NCBI RefSeq assembly: GCF_007858975.2
Contig: NZ_CP042220.2
Span: 1,054,001 to 1,118,000 of the forward strand
Reading direction: 5' to 3'
DNA length: 64,000 nt
Source: Dickeya poaceiphila
GTDB taxonomy: Bacteria; Pseudomonadota; Gammaproteobacteria; Enterobacterales; Enterobacteriaceae
The position numbers and the translations under genes are program-made. Below, piece after piece: positions 1 to 10,699 of this stretch. The stretch's first letter is position 1; each line of letters starts with the position of its first letter. Under the pieces are notes generated by a model that had not been told where the DNA came from, ran no database searches, and was given only the letters and a program-made list of their open reading frames with translations.

Positions 1-101
1 TGCCGTGCGGGACCCACTCTGTTATATCGGTACAGGCCAATAGGCTAAATTTTTTTTACGAAAATGTTATTTTCCTGATGGGAAAGTCATGGCGGTGCCT
101 C

Positions 102-139
102 TATAATCTGCGCCACTTTGCACGGGCTGGTATTATAAT
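102..139 (+). promoter_or_regulatory. Candidate ndk promoter elements
   Basis: Two TATAAT hexamers lie upstream of ndk, at 102-107 and 134-139. Neither has a clear -35 hexamer at the right spacing, so I cannot say which one is used. They sit 44 to 81 bases before the ndk start codon, a normal leader length. Confidence 0.35.
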
Positions 140-182
140 TTTTCTAACCAGCTGTTATGACATGTTATTGGATGAGGCCACT

Positions 183-614
183 ATGACGGTAGAACGTACC
201 TTCTCTATTATCAAACCAAACGCAGTTGCCAAAAACGCTATCGGTGCGATTTACGCCCGTTTCGAAAGCGCGGGTTTCACCATTATTGCCTCTAAAATGC
301 TGCACCTGAGCCGTGAACAGGCAGAAGGTTTCTACGCCGAGCATAAAGGCAAACCGTTTTTTGACGGTCTGGTGGATTTTATGACCTCCGGCCCGATCAT
401 GGTGCAGGTGTTGCAGGCGGAAAACGCCGTACAGCGTAACCGCGATATCATGGGTGCCACCAACCCGGCCAACGCCCTGGCGGGTACATTGCGTGCCGAT
501 TATGCCGACAGTTTCACGGCGAATGCGGTGCACGGCTCTGATTCTATCGAGTCTGCTGAGCGTGAAATCGCTTACTTCTTCAGTGCGGACGAAATTTTCC
601 CTCGTACTCGTTAA
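183..614 (+). CDS. ndk: Nucleoside diphosphate kinase
   Basis: Ndk transfers the gamma phosphate of ATP to nucleoside diphosphates through a phosphohistidine, balancing cytoplasmic NTP and dNTP pools. The 143-residue product has the family's exact usual length and opens [15 protein letters not shown]. The active-site region reads MGATNPANA followed by NAVHGSDS, which carries the catalytic His. The frame is open further upstream (to 78), but homology begins at the ATG at 183, so that start is chosen. It is followed by a terminator-like hairpin and then rlmN, the E. coli order. Confidence 0.97.
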   Translation: MTVERTFSIIKPNAVAKNAIGAIYARFESAGFTIIASKMLHLSREQAEGFYAEHKGKPFFDGLVDFMTSGPIMVQVLQAENAVQRNRDIMGATNPANALAGTLRADYADSFTANAVHGSDSIESAEREIAYFFSADEIFPRTR

Positions 615-691
615 TGTTGGCGAAACACCGCCTTCCCCGGTAAAAAATGCGGCTGAGGTAGCGCAGGTGTTATAAAATTTGTACAATGCCG

Positions 692-731
692 CGCCCTGGG
701 TGAGCACGTTCTCGGCCAGGGCGTTTTCTTT
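692..731 (+). terminator. Rho-independent terminator after ndk
   Basis: The stem CGCCCTGG (692-699) pairs with CCAGGGCG (716-723) and is followed by TTTTCTTT. It lies between ndk and rlmN and would separate the two transcripts at least partly. Confidence 0.6.
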
Positions 732-772
732 ATCCGTATCCCTTTCGCGCCATAACGTGTAACAACGAGGCC

Positions 773-1963
773 ATGAGTCAATTTATGTCTGAGCAAACCC
801 TATCTCCCGTCGTGGCTATGTCCGACGCTATCGCCGTTGCCGCCAACAGCAATGAAAAAATCAACCTTCTGGATTTCAACCGTCAGCAAATGCGGGCTTT
901 TTTTGCTGAATTGGGGGAAAAGCCGTTCCGTGCCGATCAGGTCATGAAATGGATCTATCATTACTGTTGTGATGATTTTAACCAGATGACCGACCTTAAT
1001 AAGGTGCTACGTGGCAAGTTACAGGCGATAGCGGAAATTCGGGCGCCGGAGGTGGTTGATGAGCAACGCTCTTCTGACGGCACCATCAAGTGGGCGATTC
1101 TGGTTGACGGGCAGCGTGTGGAAACGGTGTACATTCCGGAAGAGGACCGCGCCACACTGTGCGTTTCATCACAGGTTGGGTGTGCGCTGGAGTGCAAATT
1201 CTGTTCTACGGCGCAGCAGGGTTTTAATCGCAACCTGCGTGTATCCGAAATTATCGGGCAGGTATGGCGTGCGGCGAAAATTATCGGTGCCGCTAAAGTG
1301 ACAGGGCAGCGTCCTATCACCAACGTGGTGATGATGGGAATGGGCGAACCACTGCTGAATCTGACCAATGTAGTACCGGCGATGGAAATCATGCTTGATG
1401 ATTTTGGTTTTGGCCTGTCCAAACGCCGCGTTACGCTGTCGACTTCCGGTGTGGTGCCAGCGTTGGATAAACTCGGCGACATGATCGATGTGGCGCTGGC
1501 AATTTCCCTACATGCGCCGAACGATGAAATTCGTAACGAAATCATGCCGATCAACAAAAAGTATGATATCGAAACCTTTCTGGCAGCAGTGCGTCGCTAT
1601 CTGGAGAAATCCAATGCCAATCAAGGGCGCGTAACCGTGGAATATGTGATGCTGGATCACATCAACGACGGTACTGAACATGCTCATCAGTTGGCCGAAT
1701 GTCTCAAAGATACGCCGTGCAAGATCAACCTGATCCCCTGGAACCCGTTCCCCGGAGCGCCTTATGGTCGCAGTTCCAATAGTCGGGTTGATCGCTTTTC
1801 CAAGGTGTTGATGGAGTACGGTTTCACGACCATTGTACGTAAAACCCGTGGCGATGATATTGATGCTGCCTGTGGTCAGTTGGCGGGTGAAGTGGTTGAT
1901 CGTACTAAGCGTACGCTGAAGAAAAAGATGCAACGCGACACGATTGCGATAAAAAGCGTCTGA
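773..1963 (+). CDS. rlmN: Dual-specificity 23S rRNA/tRNA adenine-C2 methyltransferase
   Basis: RlmN is a radical-SAM enzyme that methylates C2 of A2503 in 23S rRNA and A37 in some tRNAs. The radical-SAM cluster motif is visible as CALECKFC (CxxxCxxC). The [11 protein letters not shown]-binding motif and the C-terminal [10 protein letters not shown] with its conserved cysteine are also present. The product is 396 aa, against 384 in E. coli. An ATG at 785 (MSEQ...) matches the E. coli start better, but the only GAGG box (767-770) favours 773, so the start is uncertain by four codons. It lies upstream of pilW and rodZ as in E. coli. Confidence 0.96.
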   Translation: MSQFMSEQTLSPVVAMSDAIAVAANSNEKINLLDFNRQQMRAFFAELGEKPFRADQVMKWIYHYCCDDFNQMTDLNKVLRGKLQAIAEIRAPEVVDEQRSSDGTIKWAILVDGQRVETVYIPEEDRATLCVSSQVGCALECKFCSTAQQGFNRNLRVSEIIGQVWRAAKIIGAAKVTGQRPITNVVMMGMGEPLLNLTNVVPAMEIMLDDFGFGLSKRRVTLSTSGVVPALDKLGDMIDVALAISLHAPNDEIRNEIMPINKKYDIETFLAAVRRYLEKSNANQGRVTVEYVMLDHINDGTEHAHQLAECLKDTPCKINLIPWNPFPGAPYGRSSNSRVDRFSKVLMEYGFTTIVRKTRGDDIDAACGQLAGEVVDRTKRTLKKKMQRDTIAIKSV

Positions 1964-2170
1964 AAGTGATGTTAAATCAACCTGTTTTCTTAGGAAAGCA
2001 GGTGATAAATACGGTTTCGGGGCTTATCATACGGTAAGACTGTTGATGGCCTTCCGGCAACCATTCTGAACATGCTGTTATATCTGGCAAGCTGTCACGG
2101 GTGGTAGATTGCGGTAACATGTCACGGATTTGACGAGCCATGATGGCGCGTGTAGTAAGGAGTATCAGGG

Positions 2171-2932
2171 ATGAAACGAATGTTGCTGGGTATGGTCACA
2201 GGTATAGCGCTGGTTGCCGATATAACGTTATTGACCGGATGCGCACAAACGCCGTCGAAGCCGGTTAGCTCTGCGGCGGCACAGACGCGATTACAACTGG
2301 GGCTGGAGTATCTGGCCCGTAATAATCTTGATGCCGCGCGTGATAATCTGCAAAAAGCAGAGCAACTTGCGCCGGATGATTACCGGATTCAGTTGGGAAT
2401 GGCGCTGTATGAACAGCGTATTGGTGAGAACCAGGCTGCTGAAAAACGTTATCGTCGCCTGTTGCAACAGGCGCCCGCCAACGGCGGTGTAATGAATAAT
2501 TACGGTGCGTTTCTCTGCGGTTTAGGGCAGTATGTAGCGGCACAACAGCAGTTCGCCGCTGCCGTGCAACTCCCTGATTACCATCAAGTTGCCGATGCAC
2601 TTGAGAATGCAGGATATTGTTTTTTCAAGGCCGGGCAGCCAAATGAGGCAGGTCAGTGGCTCAGTCGTGCGTTGAGGTACGATCCCGCTAAAGGAAACCG
2701 GCTTCTGGCGCAAGCGGATAGTCATTTTACCGCTGGCCACTATGATCAGGCGCGATTGCTCCTGAGTATTTATCAGTCACAGCTTGCGGCAAACGCCGAA
2801 AGTTTGTGGCTACAGATTCGTTTCGCCGCGCTGGCGGGTCATCATGACGAGGTAAAACGTTATGGCGGATTGCTGGCGCAACGTTTTCCACAATCCAAAC
2901 AGTACCAGCAGTTCTTAGCTAATGAATACTGA
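2171..2932 (+). CDS. pilW: PilW/PilF-like type IV pilus biogenesis lipoprotein with TPR repeats
   Basis: This 253-aa protein begins with a lipoprotein signal ending in the lipobox LLTGC, with the lipidated Cys at residue 24. Tetratricopeptide repeats fill the rest, for example [20 protein letters not shown] and [20 protein letters not shown]. Family members are outer-membrane pilotins that help type IV pilin secretins assemble. In enterobacteria the gene sits between rlmN and rodZ, as here. An AGGAG box lies nine bases before the ATG. The gene overlaps rodZ by 11 bases, so translation is probably coupled. No pilus genes are in the window, so its role here is inferred. Confidence 0.88.
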   Translation: MKRMLLGMVTGIALVADITLLTGCAQTPSKPVSSAAAQTRLQLGLEYLARNNLDAARDNLQKAEQLAPDDYRIQLGMALYEQRIGENQAAEKRYRRLLQQAPANGGVMNNYGAFLCGLGQYVAAQQQFAAAVQLPDYHQVADALENAGYCFFKAGQPNEAGQWLSRALRYDPAKGNRLLAQADSHFTAGHYDQARLLLSIYQSQLAANAESLWLQIRFAALAGHHDEVKRYGGLLAQRFPQSKQYQQFLANEY

Positions 2933-3929
2933 AGCCACTCAAGATAATACTGCAGCAACGATGATGACCCCTGGCGAACGTTTGCGTGAGGCGCGTGAGC
3001 AGTTGGGATTGACGCAACAGGTTGTTGCAGAACGGTTATGTCTCAAATTATCAACCGTTCGTGAAATAGAAGATAACAATACGCCCGCTGGTCTTGCTCC
3101 TACTTTTCTTCGCGGTTACATCCGCTCTTATGCCCGACTGGTTCACCTCCCTGAAGATGAATTATTGCCGATGCTGGAAAAGCAGGTTGTGCCAAGCCGT
3201 GTCTCCAACGTGGCACCCATGCAGAGAATGGCATTGGGTAAAAGCCGTAAGAAACGTGATGGTTGGCTGATGTTGTTTACCTGGCTGATTTTGCTTGGCG
3301 TATTGGGCCTGACGGTGGCCTGGTGGTGGCAGAATCATCAGGCGCAACAGCAGGAAATAAATTCAATGGTGGATCACGCCAACGCGTCGCAAGGCCATAA
3401 AGATGAGCAGGCCGTCGATGTTAACAGTGATCCGGAACCGGTAGATACGGATGAACATGCTGCGAATGCGCCAACCGGCAACGGGCAGCCTATCGATCTT
3501 CATTCACCTGCTGCTGCACCGTCGCAGCCAGTGGTTTCCTCGCCTGCCGCACCAACGGCGAATACGTCAACGGTAGCCAATCCTGCGGCTCAGTCTCCGG
3601 TACAGGCTTCCGGACAGCCGTTGCTGGATCAGTCGGCTACCGCGCCGGCCAGTGCTGCCCCAGCGGCTGACGTTTCCGCCGTGTCGGGGGCGATTGTGAT
3701 GCGTTTTACAGCGGACTGCTGGCTGGAAGTTGTCGATGCAACAGGCAAGAAACTGTTCAGCGGCGTACAGCGTACCGGGAGTGTGTTAAATTTGACAGGT
3801 CAGGCGCCGTACCGGTTAAAGATCGGGGCGCCAGGCTCGGTACAGGTTGAGTTTCAGGGCAAACCGGTGGACTTAAGTCGGTTTGTCAAGAGCCATCAGG
3901 TGGCTCGTATTACGCTGACGGCTGAGTAA
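2922..3929 (+). CDS. rodZ: Cytoskeleton protein RodZ
   Basis: RodZ links the MreB actin-like filaments to the elongation machinery and is needed for rod shape. The 335-aa product shows the expected layout. A cytoplasmic Xre-type helix-turn-helix domain (about residues 15-85) is followed by a basic KSRKKR stretch and a single membrane span (about 114-136, rich in L and W). Next come a periplasmic Pro/Ala/Ser/Thr-rich linker and a C-terminal DUF4115 domain starting near [13 protein letters not shown]. It overlaps pilW and is followed 33 bases later by ispG, so pilW-rodZ-ispG is probably one transcript. Confidence 0.96.
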   Translation: MNTEATQDNTAATMMTPGERLREAREQLGLTQQVVAERLCLKLSTVREIEDNNTPAGLAPTFLRGYIRSYARLVHLPEDELLPMLEKQVVPSRVSNVAPMQRMALGKSRKKRDGWLMLFTWLILLGVLGLTVAWWWQNHQAQQQEINSMVDHANASQGHKDEQAVDVNSDPEPVDTDEHAANAPTGNGQPIDLHSPAAAPSQPVVSSPAAPTANTSTVANPAAQSPVQASGQPLLDQSATAPASAAPAADVSAVSGAIVMRFTADCWLEVVDATGKKLFSGVQRTGSVLNLTGQAPYRLKIGAPGSVQVEFQGKPVDLSRFVKSHQVARITLTAE

Positions 3930-3962
3930 CCGTGCCGTCGCGTTGGTCATTGTGGAGAAGAA

Positions 3963-5087
3963 GTGATGCATAATCCCGCACCCATCAACCGCCGTAAATC
4001 AACCCGGATTTACGTCGGCAAGGTGCCCGTTGGTGATGGCGCACCGATTGCAGTGCAGTCTATGACCAATACCCGCACTACCGATGTTGATGCCACTGTC
4101 AGGCAGATCAAGTCGTTGGAACGGGTTGGCGTGGATATCGTGCGCGTTTCGGTGCCGACCATGGATGCCGCCGAGGCATTTCGTCTGATTAAACAACAAG
4201 TGGATGTACCGCTGGTGGCGGATATCCATTTTGACTACCGTATTGCGTTGAAAGTGGCGGAATACGGCGTTGATTGTCTGCGTATCAATCCCGGCAATAT
4301 CGGTAGTGAAGAGCGTATTCGTTCGGTAGTCGATTGTGCGCGTGACAAAAATATTCCGATCCGAATTGGCGTTAATGCGGGTTCACTGGAAAAGGATCTG
4401 CAGGAAAAGTATGGCGAGCCGACGCCGGAAGCGTTGCTGGAGTCCGCCATGCGCCATGTGGATATCCTTGATCGCCTCAATTTCCATTCCTTCAAGGTGA
4501 GCGTTAAAGCATCGGACGTGTTTCTGGCGGTGCAGTCTTATCGCTTGCTGGCGTCCCGTATCGATCAGCCATTGCATCTGGGCATTACTGAAGCCGGTGG
4601 TGCGCGTAGCGGTGCGGTGAAATCTGCCATTGGCCTTGGATTACTGCTCTCTGAAGGTATCGGCGATACCTTGCGGGTTTCGCTGGCGGCTGATCCGGTA
4701 GAAGAGGTCAAGGTTGGCTTCGATATTCTCAAGTCGCTGCGCATCCGCTCCCGCGGCATCAACTTCATTGCCTGCCCGACCTGCTCACGCCAGGAATTTG
4801 ACGTTATTGGTACCGTGAACGCGCTGGAACAGCGGCTGGAAGATATCATCACGCCGATGGATGTGTCGATTATCGGTTGTGTGGTGAATGGGCCGGGGGA
4901 AGCGCTGGTATCGACGCTGGGTGTGACCGGTGGCAACAAGAAGAGTGGTTTTTACGAAGACGGTGTTCGTCAGAAAGAGCGCTTTGACAACGATGATATG
5001 ATCGATCAGTTGGAAGCTAAGATTCGCGCCAAGGCGTCTATGCTGGATGAAACACAGCGTATAGCCGTCAATATGGTGGAGAAGTGA
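3963..5087 (+). CDS. ispG: 4-hydroxy-3-methylbut-2-enyl-diphosphate synthase
   Basis: IspG carries out the penultimate step of the MEP isoprenoid pathway, reducing the cyclic diphosphate MEcPP to HMBPP with a [4Fe-4S] cluster. The three cluster cysteines are visible as CPTC (C271, C274) and C306 in [12 protein letters not shown]313 of that motif is the fourth ligand. Length is 374 aa against 372 in E. coli. It follows rodZ by 33 bases and precedes the hisS promoter. Confidence 0.97.
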   Translation: MMHNPAPINRRKSTRIYVGKVPVGDGAPIAVQSMTNTRTTDVDATVRQIKSLERVGVDIVRVSVPTMDAAEAFRLIKQQVDVPLVADIHFDYRIALKVAEYGVDCLRINPGNIGSEERIRSVVDCARDKNIPIRIGVNAGSLEKDLQEKYGEPTPEALLESAMRHVDILDRLNFHSFKVSVKASDVFLAVQSYRLLASRIDQPLHLGITEAGGARSGAVKSAIGLGLLLSEGIGDTLRVSLAADPVEEVKVGFDILKSLRIRSRGINFIACPTCSRQEFDVIGTVNALEQRLEDIITPMDVSIIGCVVNGPGEALVSTLGVTGGNKKSGFYEDGVRQKERFDNDDMIDQLEAKIRAKASMLDETQRIAVNMVEK

Positions 5088-5156
5088 ACCCGCTAGCCTG
5101 GATGCTGTCCGGCACGAATTCCTGAATTGAAGCGCCCGATGGTAGCGGCAACGACA

Positions 5157-5186
5157 TTGAAGGCATGGCGTCGTTGCTCCTATAAT
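5157..5186 (+). promoter_or_regulatory. Candidate hisS promoter
   Basis: TTGAAG at 5157-5162 and TATAAT at 5181-5186 are separated by 18 bases, a good sigma-70 layout. The hisS start codon lies 54 bases beyond the -10 box. This supports separate transcription of the hisS-yfgM-bamB group. Confidence 0.55.
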
Positions 5187-5239
5187 CGGGTCTATTTTTT
5201 AACAGCGCATTACTTTCTGAAAACGCATAGAGAACTGAC

Positions 5240-6514
5240 GTGGCAAAGAATATTCAAGCCATCCGTGGCATGAACGACTGCCTGCCAGCCGAAACGGCAT
5301 TGTGGCAGCGTATTGAAGACAGCCTGAAACAGGTGCTCCGCGGCTACGGTTATAGTGAAATCCGCACGCCGCTCGTTGAGCAGACTTCGCTGTTTAAACG
5401 TGCAATCGGCGAAGTGACCGATGTCGTTGAAAAGGAAATGTACACATTTGAGGACCGCAACGGCGACAGCCTGACCTTGCGTCCCGAAGGCACGGCGGGG
5501 TGCGTCCGCGCCGGTATTGAGCACGGTATTTTGTACAATCAGGAGCAGCGGTTGTGGTATACCGGTCCGATGTTCCGTCATGAGCGTCCGCAGAAGGGGC
5601 GCTATCGCCAGTTCCATCAGTTGGGTTGCGAAGTGTTTGGTCTGAAAGGGCCGGATGTGGATGCGGAAATGATTCTGATGACCGCCCGCTGGTGGCGTGT
5701 GCTGGGGATTGATCAGCATGTCAATCTGGAGCTGAACTCTATCGGTTCTTTAGATGCCCGCGCCCGCTACCGCGAAGCGCTGATTGCCTTCCTTGAACAA
5801 CACAAAGATCAACTGGATGAGGACTGTCTGCGCCGCATGTATACCAATCCGCTGCGTGTGCTTGACTCGAAGAATGCTCAGGTACAGGCATTGCTGGATA
5901 ATGCACCGGTGCTGACCGATTATCTGGATGATGATTCTCGCGCGCATTTCGATGAATTGTGTGAACTTTTAACCCAGTCCGGTATCCCATATAAGGTTAA
6001 TCCGCGGCTGGTTCGCGGGCTGGACTATTACAACCGGACCGTTTTCGAGTGGGTCACCAGTAGCCTTGGGTCTCAGGGAACCGTGTGTGGTGGCGGTCGT
6101 TATGACGGCATGGTTGAGCAGCTTGGCGGTTCCAGTACGCCGGCGGTCGGTTTTGGCATGGGGCTGGAACGCCTGGTGTTGCTGGTGCAAACGGTTAATC
6201 CGACATTTGCCGTGCAGCCGGGGGTTGATGCGTATCTGATTTCATCGGGTGCAGGTACGCAACATGCGGCGATTCAACTGGCTGAAAAATTGCGTGATGC
6301 GCTGCCGCAACTGAAATTGATGACCAACTACGGCGGTGGTAATTTCAAGAAACAGTTTGCCCGTGCGGATAAGAGCGGGGCGCGGGTTGCGTTGGTGCTG
6401 GGAGAAACTGAAGTGGCTGCCGGGCAGGTGGTGGTGAAAAATCTGACCAGCGGCGAGCAGGAAACCCTGGCTCAAGCGGATGTAGCGGCGCGTCTGGCGG
6501 CGTTACTGAATTAA
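5240..6514 (+). CDS. hisS: Histidyl-tRNA synthetase
   Basis: HisS charges tRNA-His. This 424-aa class II synthetase matches the E. coli length. It starts with GTG and reads [16 protein letters not shown]. The His-specific signature is visible as [13 protein letters not shown], and the class II motif 2 region as [17 protein letters not shown]. The C-terminal anticodon-binding domain occupies about the last 90 residues. The GTG start is chosen because homology begins there and an upstream promoter is present. It is followed 13 bases later by yfgM. Confidence 0.98.
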   Translation: MAKNIQAIRGMNDCLPAETALWQRIEDSLKQVLRGYGYSEIRTPLVEQTSLFKRAIGEVTDVVEKEMYTFEDRNGDSLTLRPEGTAGCVRAGIEHGILYNQEQRLWYTGPMFRHERPQKGRYRQFHQLGCEVFGLKGPDVDAEMILMTARWWRVLGIDQHVNLELNSIGSLDARARYREALIAFLEQHKDQLDEDCLRRMYTNPLRVLDSKNAQVQALLDNAPVLTDYLDDDSRAHFDELCELLTQSGIPYKVNPRLVRGLDYYNRTVFEWVTSSLGSQGTVCGGGRYDGMVEQLGGSSTPAVGFGMGLERLVLLVQTVNPTFAVQPGVDAYLISSGAGTQHAAIQLAEKLRDALPQLKLMTNYGGGNFKKQFARADKSGARVALVLGETEVAAGQVVVKNLTSGEQETLAQADVAARLAALLN

Positions 6515-6527
6515 GGAGAAAGGCAGC

Positions 6528-7148
6528 GTGGAAGTCTATACCACTGAAAATGAACAAGTTGAGGTAATTCGCCGCTTCTTTGTTGAGAATGGCAAGGCGT
6601 TGGCTATCGGTGTGGTGCTGGGTATTGGCGCCCTGGTTGGCTGGCGTTTCTGGCAAAACCATCAGGAAAGTAGCGCAATGGCGGCTTCCGCTGCTTATCA
6701 GCAAGTGACTGAAGCTCTGTCTGCTGGTAAGTCGGAAGGCGTCGCCAGCGCTGAAAAGTTTGTTGCTGGCGATCATGGCAATTATGGTGCGTTGGCTTCA
6801 CTGGCGTTGGCGCACCAGTTCGTTGAAAAGAATGATATCGCCAAAGCCGAACAGCAGCTCCGTCAGGCGCTGAGCCAAACCAAAGATGGTGATTTGCAGG
6901 CGTTGATCAATTTGCGTCTGGCTCGCGTGCTGTTACAGCAGAAGAAGCCGGATGAGGCGCTGAAAACGCTTGATGCTATCAAGCTGGAAGGATGGGCGGC
7001 GATGGTGGCTGATGTTCGCGGTGATGTGCTGGCGAGCAAAGGTGATAATCAAGGCGCGCGTGATGCTTACAGCAAAGGCATGGCGGCGAAACCTTCTCAG
7101 GGGCTGCAATCCCTGTTGCGAATCAAACTGAACAATCTTCCCAGCTAA
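6528..7148 (+). CDS. yfgM: Ancillary SecYEG translocon subunit YfgM
   Basis: YfgM is a membrane-anchored periplasmic TPR protein that works with PpiD at the Sec translocon. The 206-aa length equals that of E. coli. It begins with GTG after a GGAG box. One N-terminal membrane helix (roughly residues 25-42, ALAIGVVLGIGALVGWRFW) is followed by TPR-like helices such as NDIAKAEQQLRQAL and KPDEALKTLDAI. It lies between hisS and bamB in the conserved operon. Confidence 0.95.
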   Translation: MEVYTTENEQVEVIRRFFVENGKALAIGVVLGIGALVGWRFWQNHQESSAMAASAAYQQVTEALSAGKSEGVASAEKFVAGDHGNYGALASLALAHQFVEKNDIAKAEQQLRQALSQTKDGDLQALINLRLARVLLQQKKPDEALKTLDAIKLEGWAAMVADVRGDVLASKGDNQGARDAYSKGMAAKPSQGLQSLLRIKLNNLPS

Positions 7149-7158
7149 GAGGGACTTC

Positions 7159-8340
7159 ATGCAACTGCGTAAAACACTTTTGGTCGGACTGGTTTCTGTC
7201 ACCCTGCTGAGCGGCTGTTCGCTGTTTGACCGTGAGGAGGATGTGGTCAAAATGTCTCCTCTGCCGCAGGTGACTAACCAGTTTACGCCCACCAAAGCCT
7301 GGAGTCGCTCCGTTGGAAGCGGTACTGGTGAGTTCTACTCCAACTTGCATCCAACCTGGCAGGATAACCGCGTATATGCCGCTGATCGTCATGGCACGGT
7401 AAAGGCGCTGGATCTCAATAGCGGCGAAGAGAAGTGGCGAGCCGATCTGGCGGAGAAAACCGGTCTGTTGTCCAGTAATCTCCCGGCGTTGTTGTCGGGG
7501 GGCGTTTCCGTGTCGGGCAACCATGTTTATGTGGGGAGTGAACGAGCGCAGCTTTTTGCCCTGAATGCTGACGACGGTACTTTGCAGTGGCAGACCAAGG
7601 TGGCAGGCGAGGTGCTATCCAGCCCGGTGGTCAGTGATGGCGTGGTGATTATTCATACCGGCAATGGTATGTTGCAGGCGCTCAGCGAATCTGACGGTAC
7701 CATCAAATGGACGGTGAATCTGGATATGCCTGCGTTGTCGTTGCGCGGCGAGTCTGCGCCGACCACCGCGTTTGGCGCCGCGATTGTCGGTGGCGACAAC
7801 GGGCGTGTCAGTGCGGTGATGATTAATCAAGGGCAATTGATCTGGCAGCAACGTATCTCTCAGCCGGGTGGAGCGACTGAAATCGCTCGTCTGAACGATG
7901 TTGACACTACGCCGGTTGTTGCTGGCAACGTAGTGTATGCGCTGGGATATAACGGTAACCTGACCGCACTGGATCTGCGTTCCGGGCAGATTACCTGGAA
8001 GCGTGAGATTGGGTCGGTAAACGATTTTATTGTTGATGGTGATCGTATTTATCTGGTGGATCAGGATGATCGTATCACGGCGCTGAATACCAATGGCGGC
8101 GTAGTGATTTGGCGACAGGGAGACTTGTTGCACCGCAACCTGACTGCACCTGCGCTATATAACGGATATCTGGTCGTCGGCGATGCTGAAGGTTATATGC
8201 ATTGGGTGAATACTACTGACGGTCGTTTTGTGGTTCAGCAGAAAGTGGATGGTTCTGGTTTGCTGAGTAAACCGTTGGTTGCCAGCGACAAGCTGCTGAT
8301 ACAGGCCAAGGGTGGCGAGGTTTACGCCTTTACCCGTTAA
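7159..8340 (+). CDS. bamB: Outer membrane assembly lipoprotein BamB
   Basis: BamB is the beta-propeller lipoprotein of the BAM complex, which folds and inserts outer-membrane beta-barrels. The 393-aa product has a lipoprotein signal with lipobox LLSGC (lipidated Cys20). Repeated PQQ-like blades follow, seen as recurring G-x-V-x-A-L-(D/N) and W motifs such as HGTVKALDLNSGEEKW and GNLTALDLRSGQITW. The gene is ten bases after yfgM and is followed by a terminator before der. Confidence 0.97.
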   Translation: MQLRKTLLVGLVSVTLLSGCSLFDREEDVVKMSPLPQVTNQFTPTKAWSRSVGSGTGEFYSNLHPTWQDNRVYAADRHGTVKALDLNSGEEKWRADLAEKTGLLSSNLPALLSGGVSVSGNHVYVGSERAQLFALNADDGTLQWQTKVAGEVLSSPVVSDGVVIIHTGNGMLQALSESDGTIKWTVNLDMPALSLRGESAPTTAFGAAIVGGDNGRVSAVMINQGQLIWQQRISQPGGATEIARLNDVDTTPVVAGNVVYALGYNGNLTALDLRSGQITWKREIGSVNDFIVDGDRIYLVDQDDRITALNTNGGVVIWRQGDLLHRNLTAPALYNGYLVVGDAEGYMHWVNTTDGRFVVQQKVDGSGLLSKPLVASDKLLIQAKGGEVYAFTR

Positions 8341-8384
8341 CCGCTTCGCATGATCGGGGCAAACGGTGAATCCCTTGTCCCTGC

Positions 8385-8420
8385 AACGGCTCCTGATACT
8401 GTCAGGGGCCGTTTCGTCTT
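8385..8420 (+). terminator. Terminator after bamB
   Basis: ACGGCTCCTGA pairs with TCAGGGGCCGT around a TACTG loop, with one mismatch, and is followed by TTCGTCTTTT. It closes the hisS-yfgM-bamB unit before der. Confidence 0.65.
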
Positions 8421-8480
8421 TTATCATCAGCAGGGTTTTCTGCTGTAACGAATTGAAATATAAGCAATGAGGTTGTAACA

Positions 8481-9971
8481 ATGATACCTGTCGTCGCGCT
8501 GGTCGGGCGCCCGAATGTGGGGAAATCCACGCTGTTTAATCGCTTGACGCGTACCCGTGACGCATTGGTGGCGGATTTCCCTGGGCTGACGCGTGACCGC
8601 AAGTATGGTCGTGCAGAAGTAGAAGGGAATGAGTTCATCATCATCGATACCGGCGGTATTGACGGTACTGAAGATGGTGTGGAAACGCGTATGGCTGAAC
8701 AGTCGCTGCTGGCGATTGAAGAAGCAGATATCGTGCTGTTTCTGGTTGATGCCCGCGATGGTCTGATGCCGGCGGATCACGCCATTGCCCAGCATTTGCG
8801 TACGCGCGAAAAAGACACGTTTCTGGTCGCCAACAAAGTGGATGGTATCGATATCGATACCGGCATCGCCGATTTCTATTCACTCGGTCTGGGTGAGGTA
8901 TACCCGATTGCGGCATCGCATGGTCGTGGTGTTACCTCGTTGCTGGAAAAGGTGTTATTGCCGTTTGTCGTCGAGCCAGTGGAAGAGGCACGTGAACTGA
9001 CTGAAGAAGAAGCGAACGCGGCTTACTGGGCCGAGCAGCTTGGTGAAGGTGATGATGACATTGAGGATGATGGCGACGATGCGCCGAATCTTGAAGGGTT
9101 GCCGATCAAGCTGGCTATTGTTGGTCGCCCGAATGTCGGCAAGTCCACACTGACCAACCGTATTCTTGGGGAAGATCGGGTGGTGGTATACGACATGCCC
9201 GGCACCACGCGCGACAGTATCTATATCCCGATGGAGCGTGATGGCCGTGATTACGTGTTAATCGACACCGCCGGGGTGCGCAAACGTGGCAAGATCACTG
9301 ATGCCGTTGAGAAATTCTCGGTGATCAAAACATTGCAGGCAATCGAAGACGCCAACGTAGTGCTGCTGGTGATAGATGCCCGTGAAGGGATTTCCGATCA
9401 GGATCTGTCATTGCTGGGCTTTATCCTCAATTCTGGCCGTTCGCTGGTGATTGTGGTGAATAAGTGGGATGGATTGTCGCAGGAGGTGAAGGAACAGGTG
9501 AAGGAAACCCTCGACCTGCGCCTTGGGTTTATCGATTTTGCCCGTATCCACTTTATTTCAGCGCTGCACGGCAGCGGTGTGGGGAATCTGTTCGAATCCG
9601 TCAACGAAGCTTATGAGTGTTCCACCCGCCGTGTGGGTACCGCAATGCTGACTCGCATCATGCAGATGGCGGTAGATGACCACCAGCCGCCGTTAGTGCG
9701 TGGTCGCCGTGTGAAGCTGAAATACGCTCATGCCGGAGGCTACAACCCGCCGATAGTCGTGATCCATGGCAATCAGGTCAAAGAGTTACCAGATTCCTAC
9801 AAGCGTTACCTGATGAATTACTATCGGCGTTCACTGGATGTGATGGGGACGCCAATCCGCATCCAGTTCAAGGAAGGGGAAAACCCGTTCGCTGACAAAC
9901 GCAATACGTTGACGCCGAATCAACTGCGTAAACGTAAACGCCTGATGCAACATATCAAGAAAGGCAAGTAA
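8481..9971 (+). CDS. der: Ribosome-assembly GTPase Der (EngA)
   Basis: Der is an essential GTPase for 50S ribosomal subunit maturation and has two tandem G domains. Both P-loops read GRPNVGKST, near residues 9-17 and again around 212-220. The switch motifs FPGLTRD and MPGTTRD, the NKVD and NKWD specificity motifs, and the C-terminal KH-like domain with a basic tail ([14 protein letters not shown]) are all visible. Between the G domains is the usual acidic linker. Length is 496 aa, within the family range. Confidence 0.97.
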   Translation: MIPVVALVGRPNVGKSTLFNRLTRTRDALVADFPGLTRDRKYGRAEVEGNEFIIIDTGGIDGTEDGVETRMAEQSLLAIEEADIVLFLVDARDGLMPADHAIAQHLRTREKDTFLVANKVDGIDIDTGIADFYSLGLGEVYPIAASHGRGVTSLLEKVLLPFVVEPVEEARELTEEEANAAYWAEQLGEGDDDIEDDGDDAPNLEGLPIKLAIVGRPNVGKSTLTNRILGEDRVVVYDMPGTTRDSIYIPMERDGRDYVLIDTAGVRKRGKITDAVEKFSVIKTLQAIEDANVVLLVIDAREGISDQDLSLLGFILNSGRSLVIVVNKWDGLSQEVKEQVKETLDLRLGFIDFARIHFISALHGSGVGNLFESVNEAYECSTRRVGTAMLTRIMQMAVDDHQPPLVRGRRVKLKYAHAGGYNPPIVVIHGNQVKELPDSYKRYLMNYYRRSLDVMGTPIRIQFKEGENPFADKRNTLTPNQLRKRKRLMQHIKKGK

Positions 9972-10002
9972 ACGTCGGTAGCGAAAAATCAAACATCATG
10001 TC

Positions 10003-10031
10003 GGGGCAGGAGCGATTCTGCCCCGTTGTTT
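10003..10031 (+). terminator. Terminator after der
   Basis: GGGGCAG (10003-10009) pairs with CTGCCCC (10018-10024) and is followed by GTTGTTTTT. It lies between the der stop codon and the yfgJ ribosome binding site. Confidence 0.65.
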
Positions 10032-10057
10032 TTCATGTGGTGATCCGGAGGAAGACG

Positions 10058-10327
10058 ATGGATGCTTATTGTCCTGAATGTCAGCGACTGATGGTGTGGT
10101 GCGGCAATAATCAGCATAACAACGTTCAACGTAATAATGCTCAAGATAACAACGATCAATATTATTGTGAGGAGTGCCAGCACAGTTTCCTGCGTCTGAC
10201 ATTGTGCCCGGAATGTAAGCACCCCTTGCAGGTGCTGCGAGCCTGTGGTGCGGAAAGTTATCTCTGTGCCAATGGCCATGGCCTGATTTCACGTTCCCGC
10301 GTGGTCATTCGTTATCAGTCTCAGTAA
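10058..10327 (+). CDS. yfgJ: Zinc-ribbon protein YfgJ
   Basis: This 89-aa protein has three CxxC pairs (CPEC near the N-terminus, CEEC, CPEC) plus further cysteines, which fits a double zinc-ribbon fold. It resembles enterobacterial YfgJ, found just downstream of der in E. coli. The ATG at 10058 is preceded by GGAGG (10047-10051), which decides the start over the longer open frame from 9998. An unusual Asn/Gln-rich stretch (NNQHNNVQRNNAQDNN) follows the first ribbon. Function is unknown. Confidence 0.85.
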   Translation: MDAYCPECQRLMVWCGNNQHNNVQRNNAQDNNDQYYCEECQHSFLRLTLCPECKHPLQVLRACGAESYLCANGHGLISRSRVVIRYQSQ

Positions 10328-10330
10328 CCG

Positions 10331-10699
10331 TCAGCAGGTCTGTTCGTTATCCGGACCATTGCGCCATAAGGTTTCCAGCTCAGTTGGCGCACTCTGTTCA
10401 GGGATCAGCAACACCCAATCTGCCTGGCGGCTATCCTGCGCGTTGCCGTAGTGAATGTGGATACGGTAGTAGAATTGATCGCCATGACCGGGGGAGTCTG
10501 GCAGACCCGGCTCATGCGCTGACGGCAGCGCCTTGTGCAGCACGGTGCGGATCTTCTCTTTTTGCGGTGCCGTTACCTCTGCCAGCACGAAGCGACGCGA
10601 GCTGGCCAGCCTGGGCACCCAGGCAAAGCCGCCTTCACGAGCCAGTTCAATGATCACATCATCCGTCAGCTCCGGCAGATCATTCCTGTTCGTGCTCAT
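10331..10699 (-). CDS. Emfourin-like inhibitor of protealysin
   Basis: This 122-aa protein resembles emfourin, the small protein inhibitor that binds M4 metalloproteases of the protealysin group. It reads MSTNRNDLPELTDDVIIEL, then REGGFAWVPRLASSRRF, and ends with YYRIHIHYGNAQDSRQADW. The ATG at 10699 is chosen because homology starts there; the frame continues to 10762. It begins inside the end of the protealysin gene (20-base overlap), so protease and inhibitor are translated from one message. Identification is from family recall. Confidence 0.8.
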   Translation of the reverse strand: MSTNRNDLPELTDDVIIELAREGGFAWVPRLASSRRFVLAEVTAPQKEKIRTVLHKALPSAHEPGLPDSPGHGDQFYYRIHIHYGNAQDSRQADWVLLIPEQSAPTELETLWRNGPDNEQTC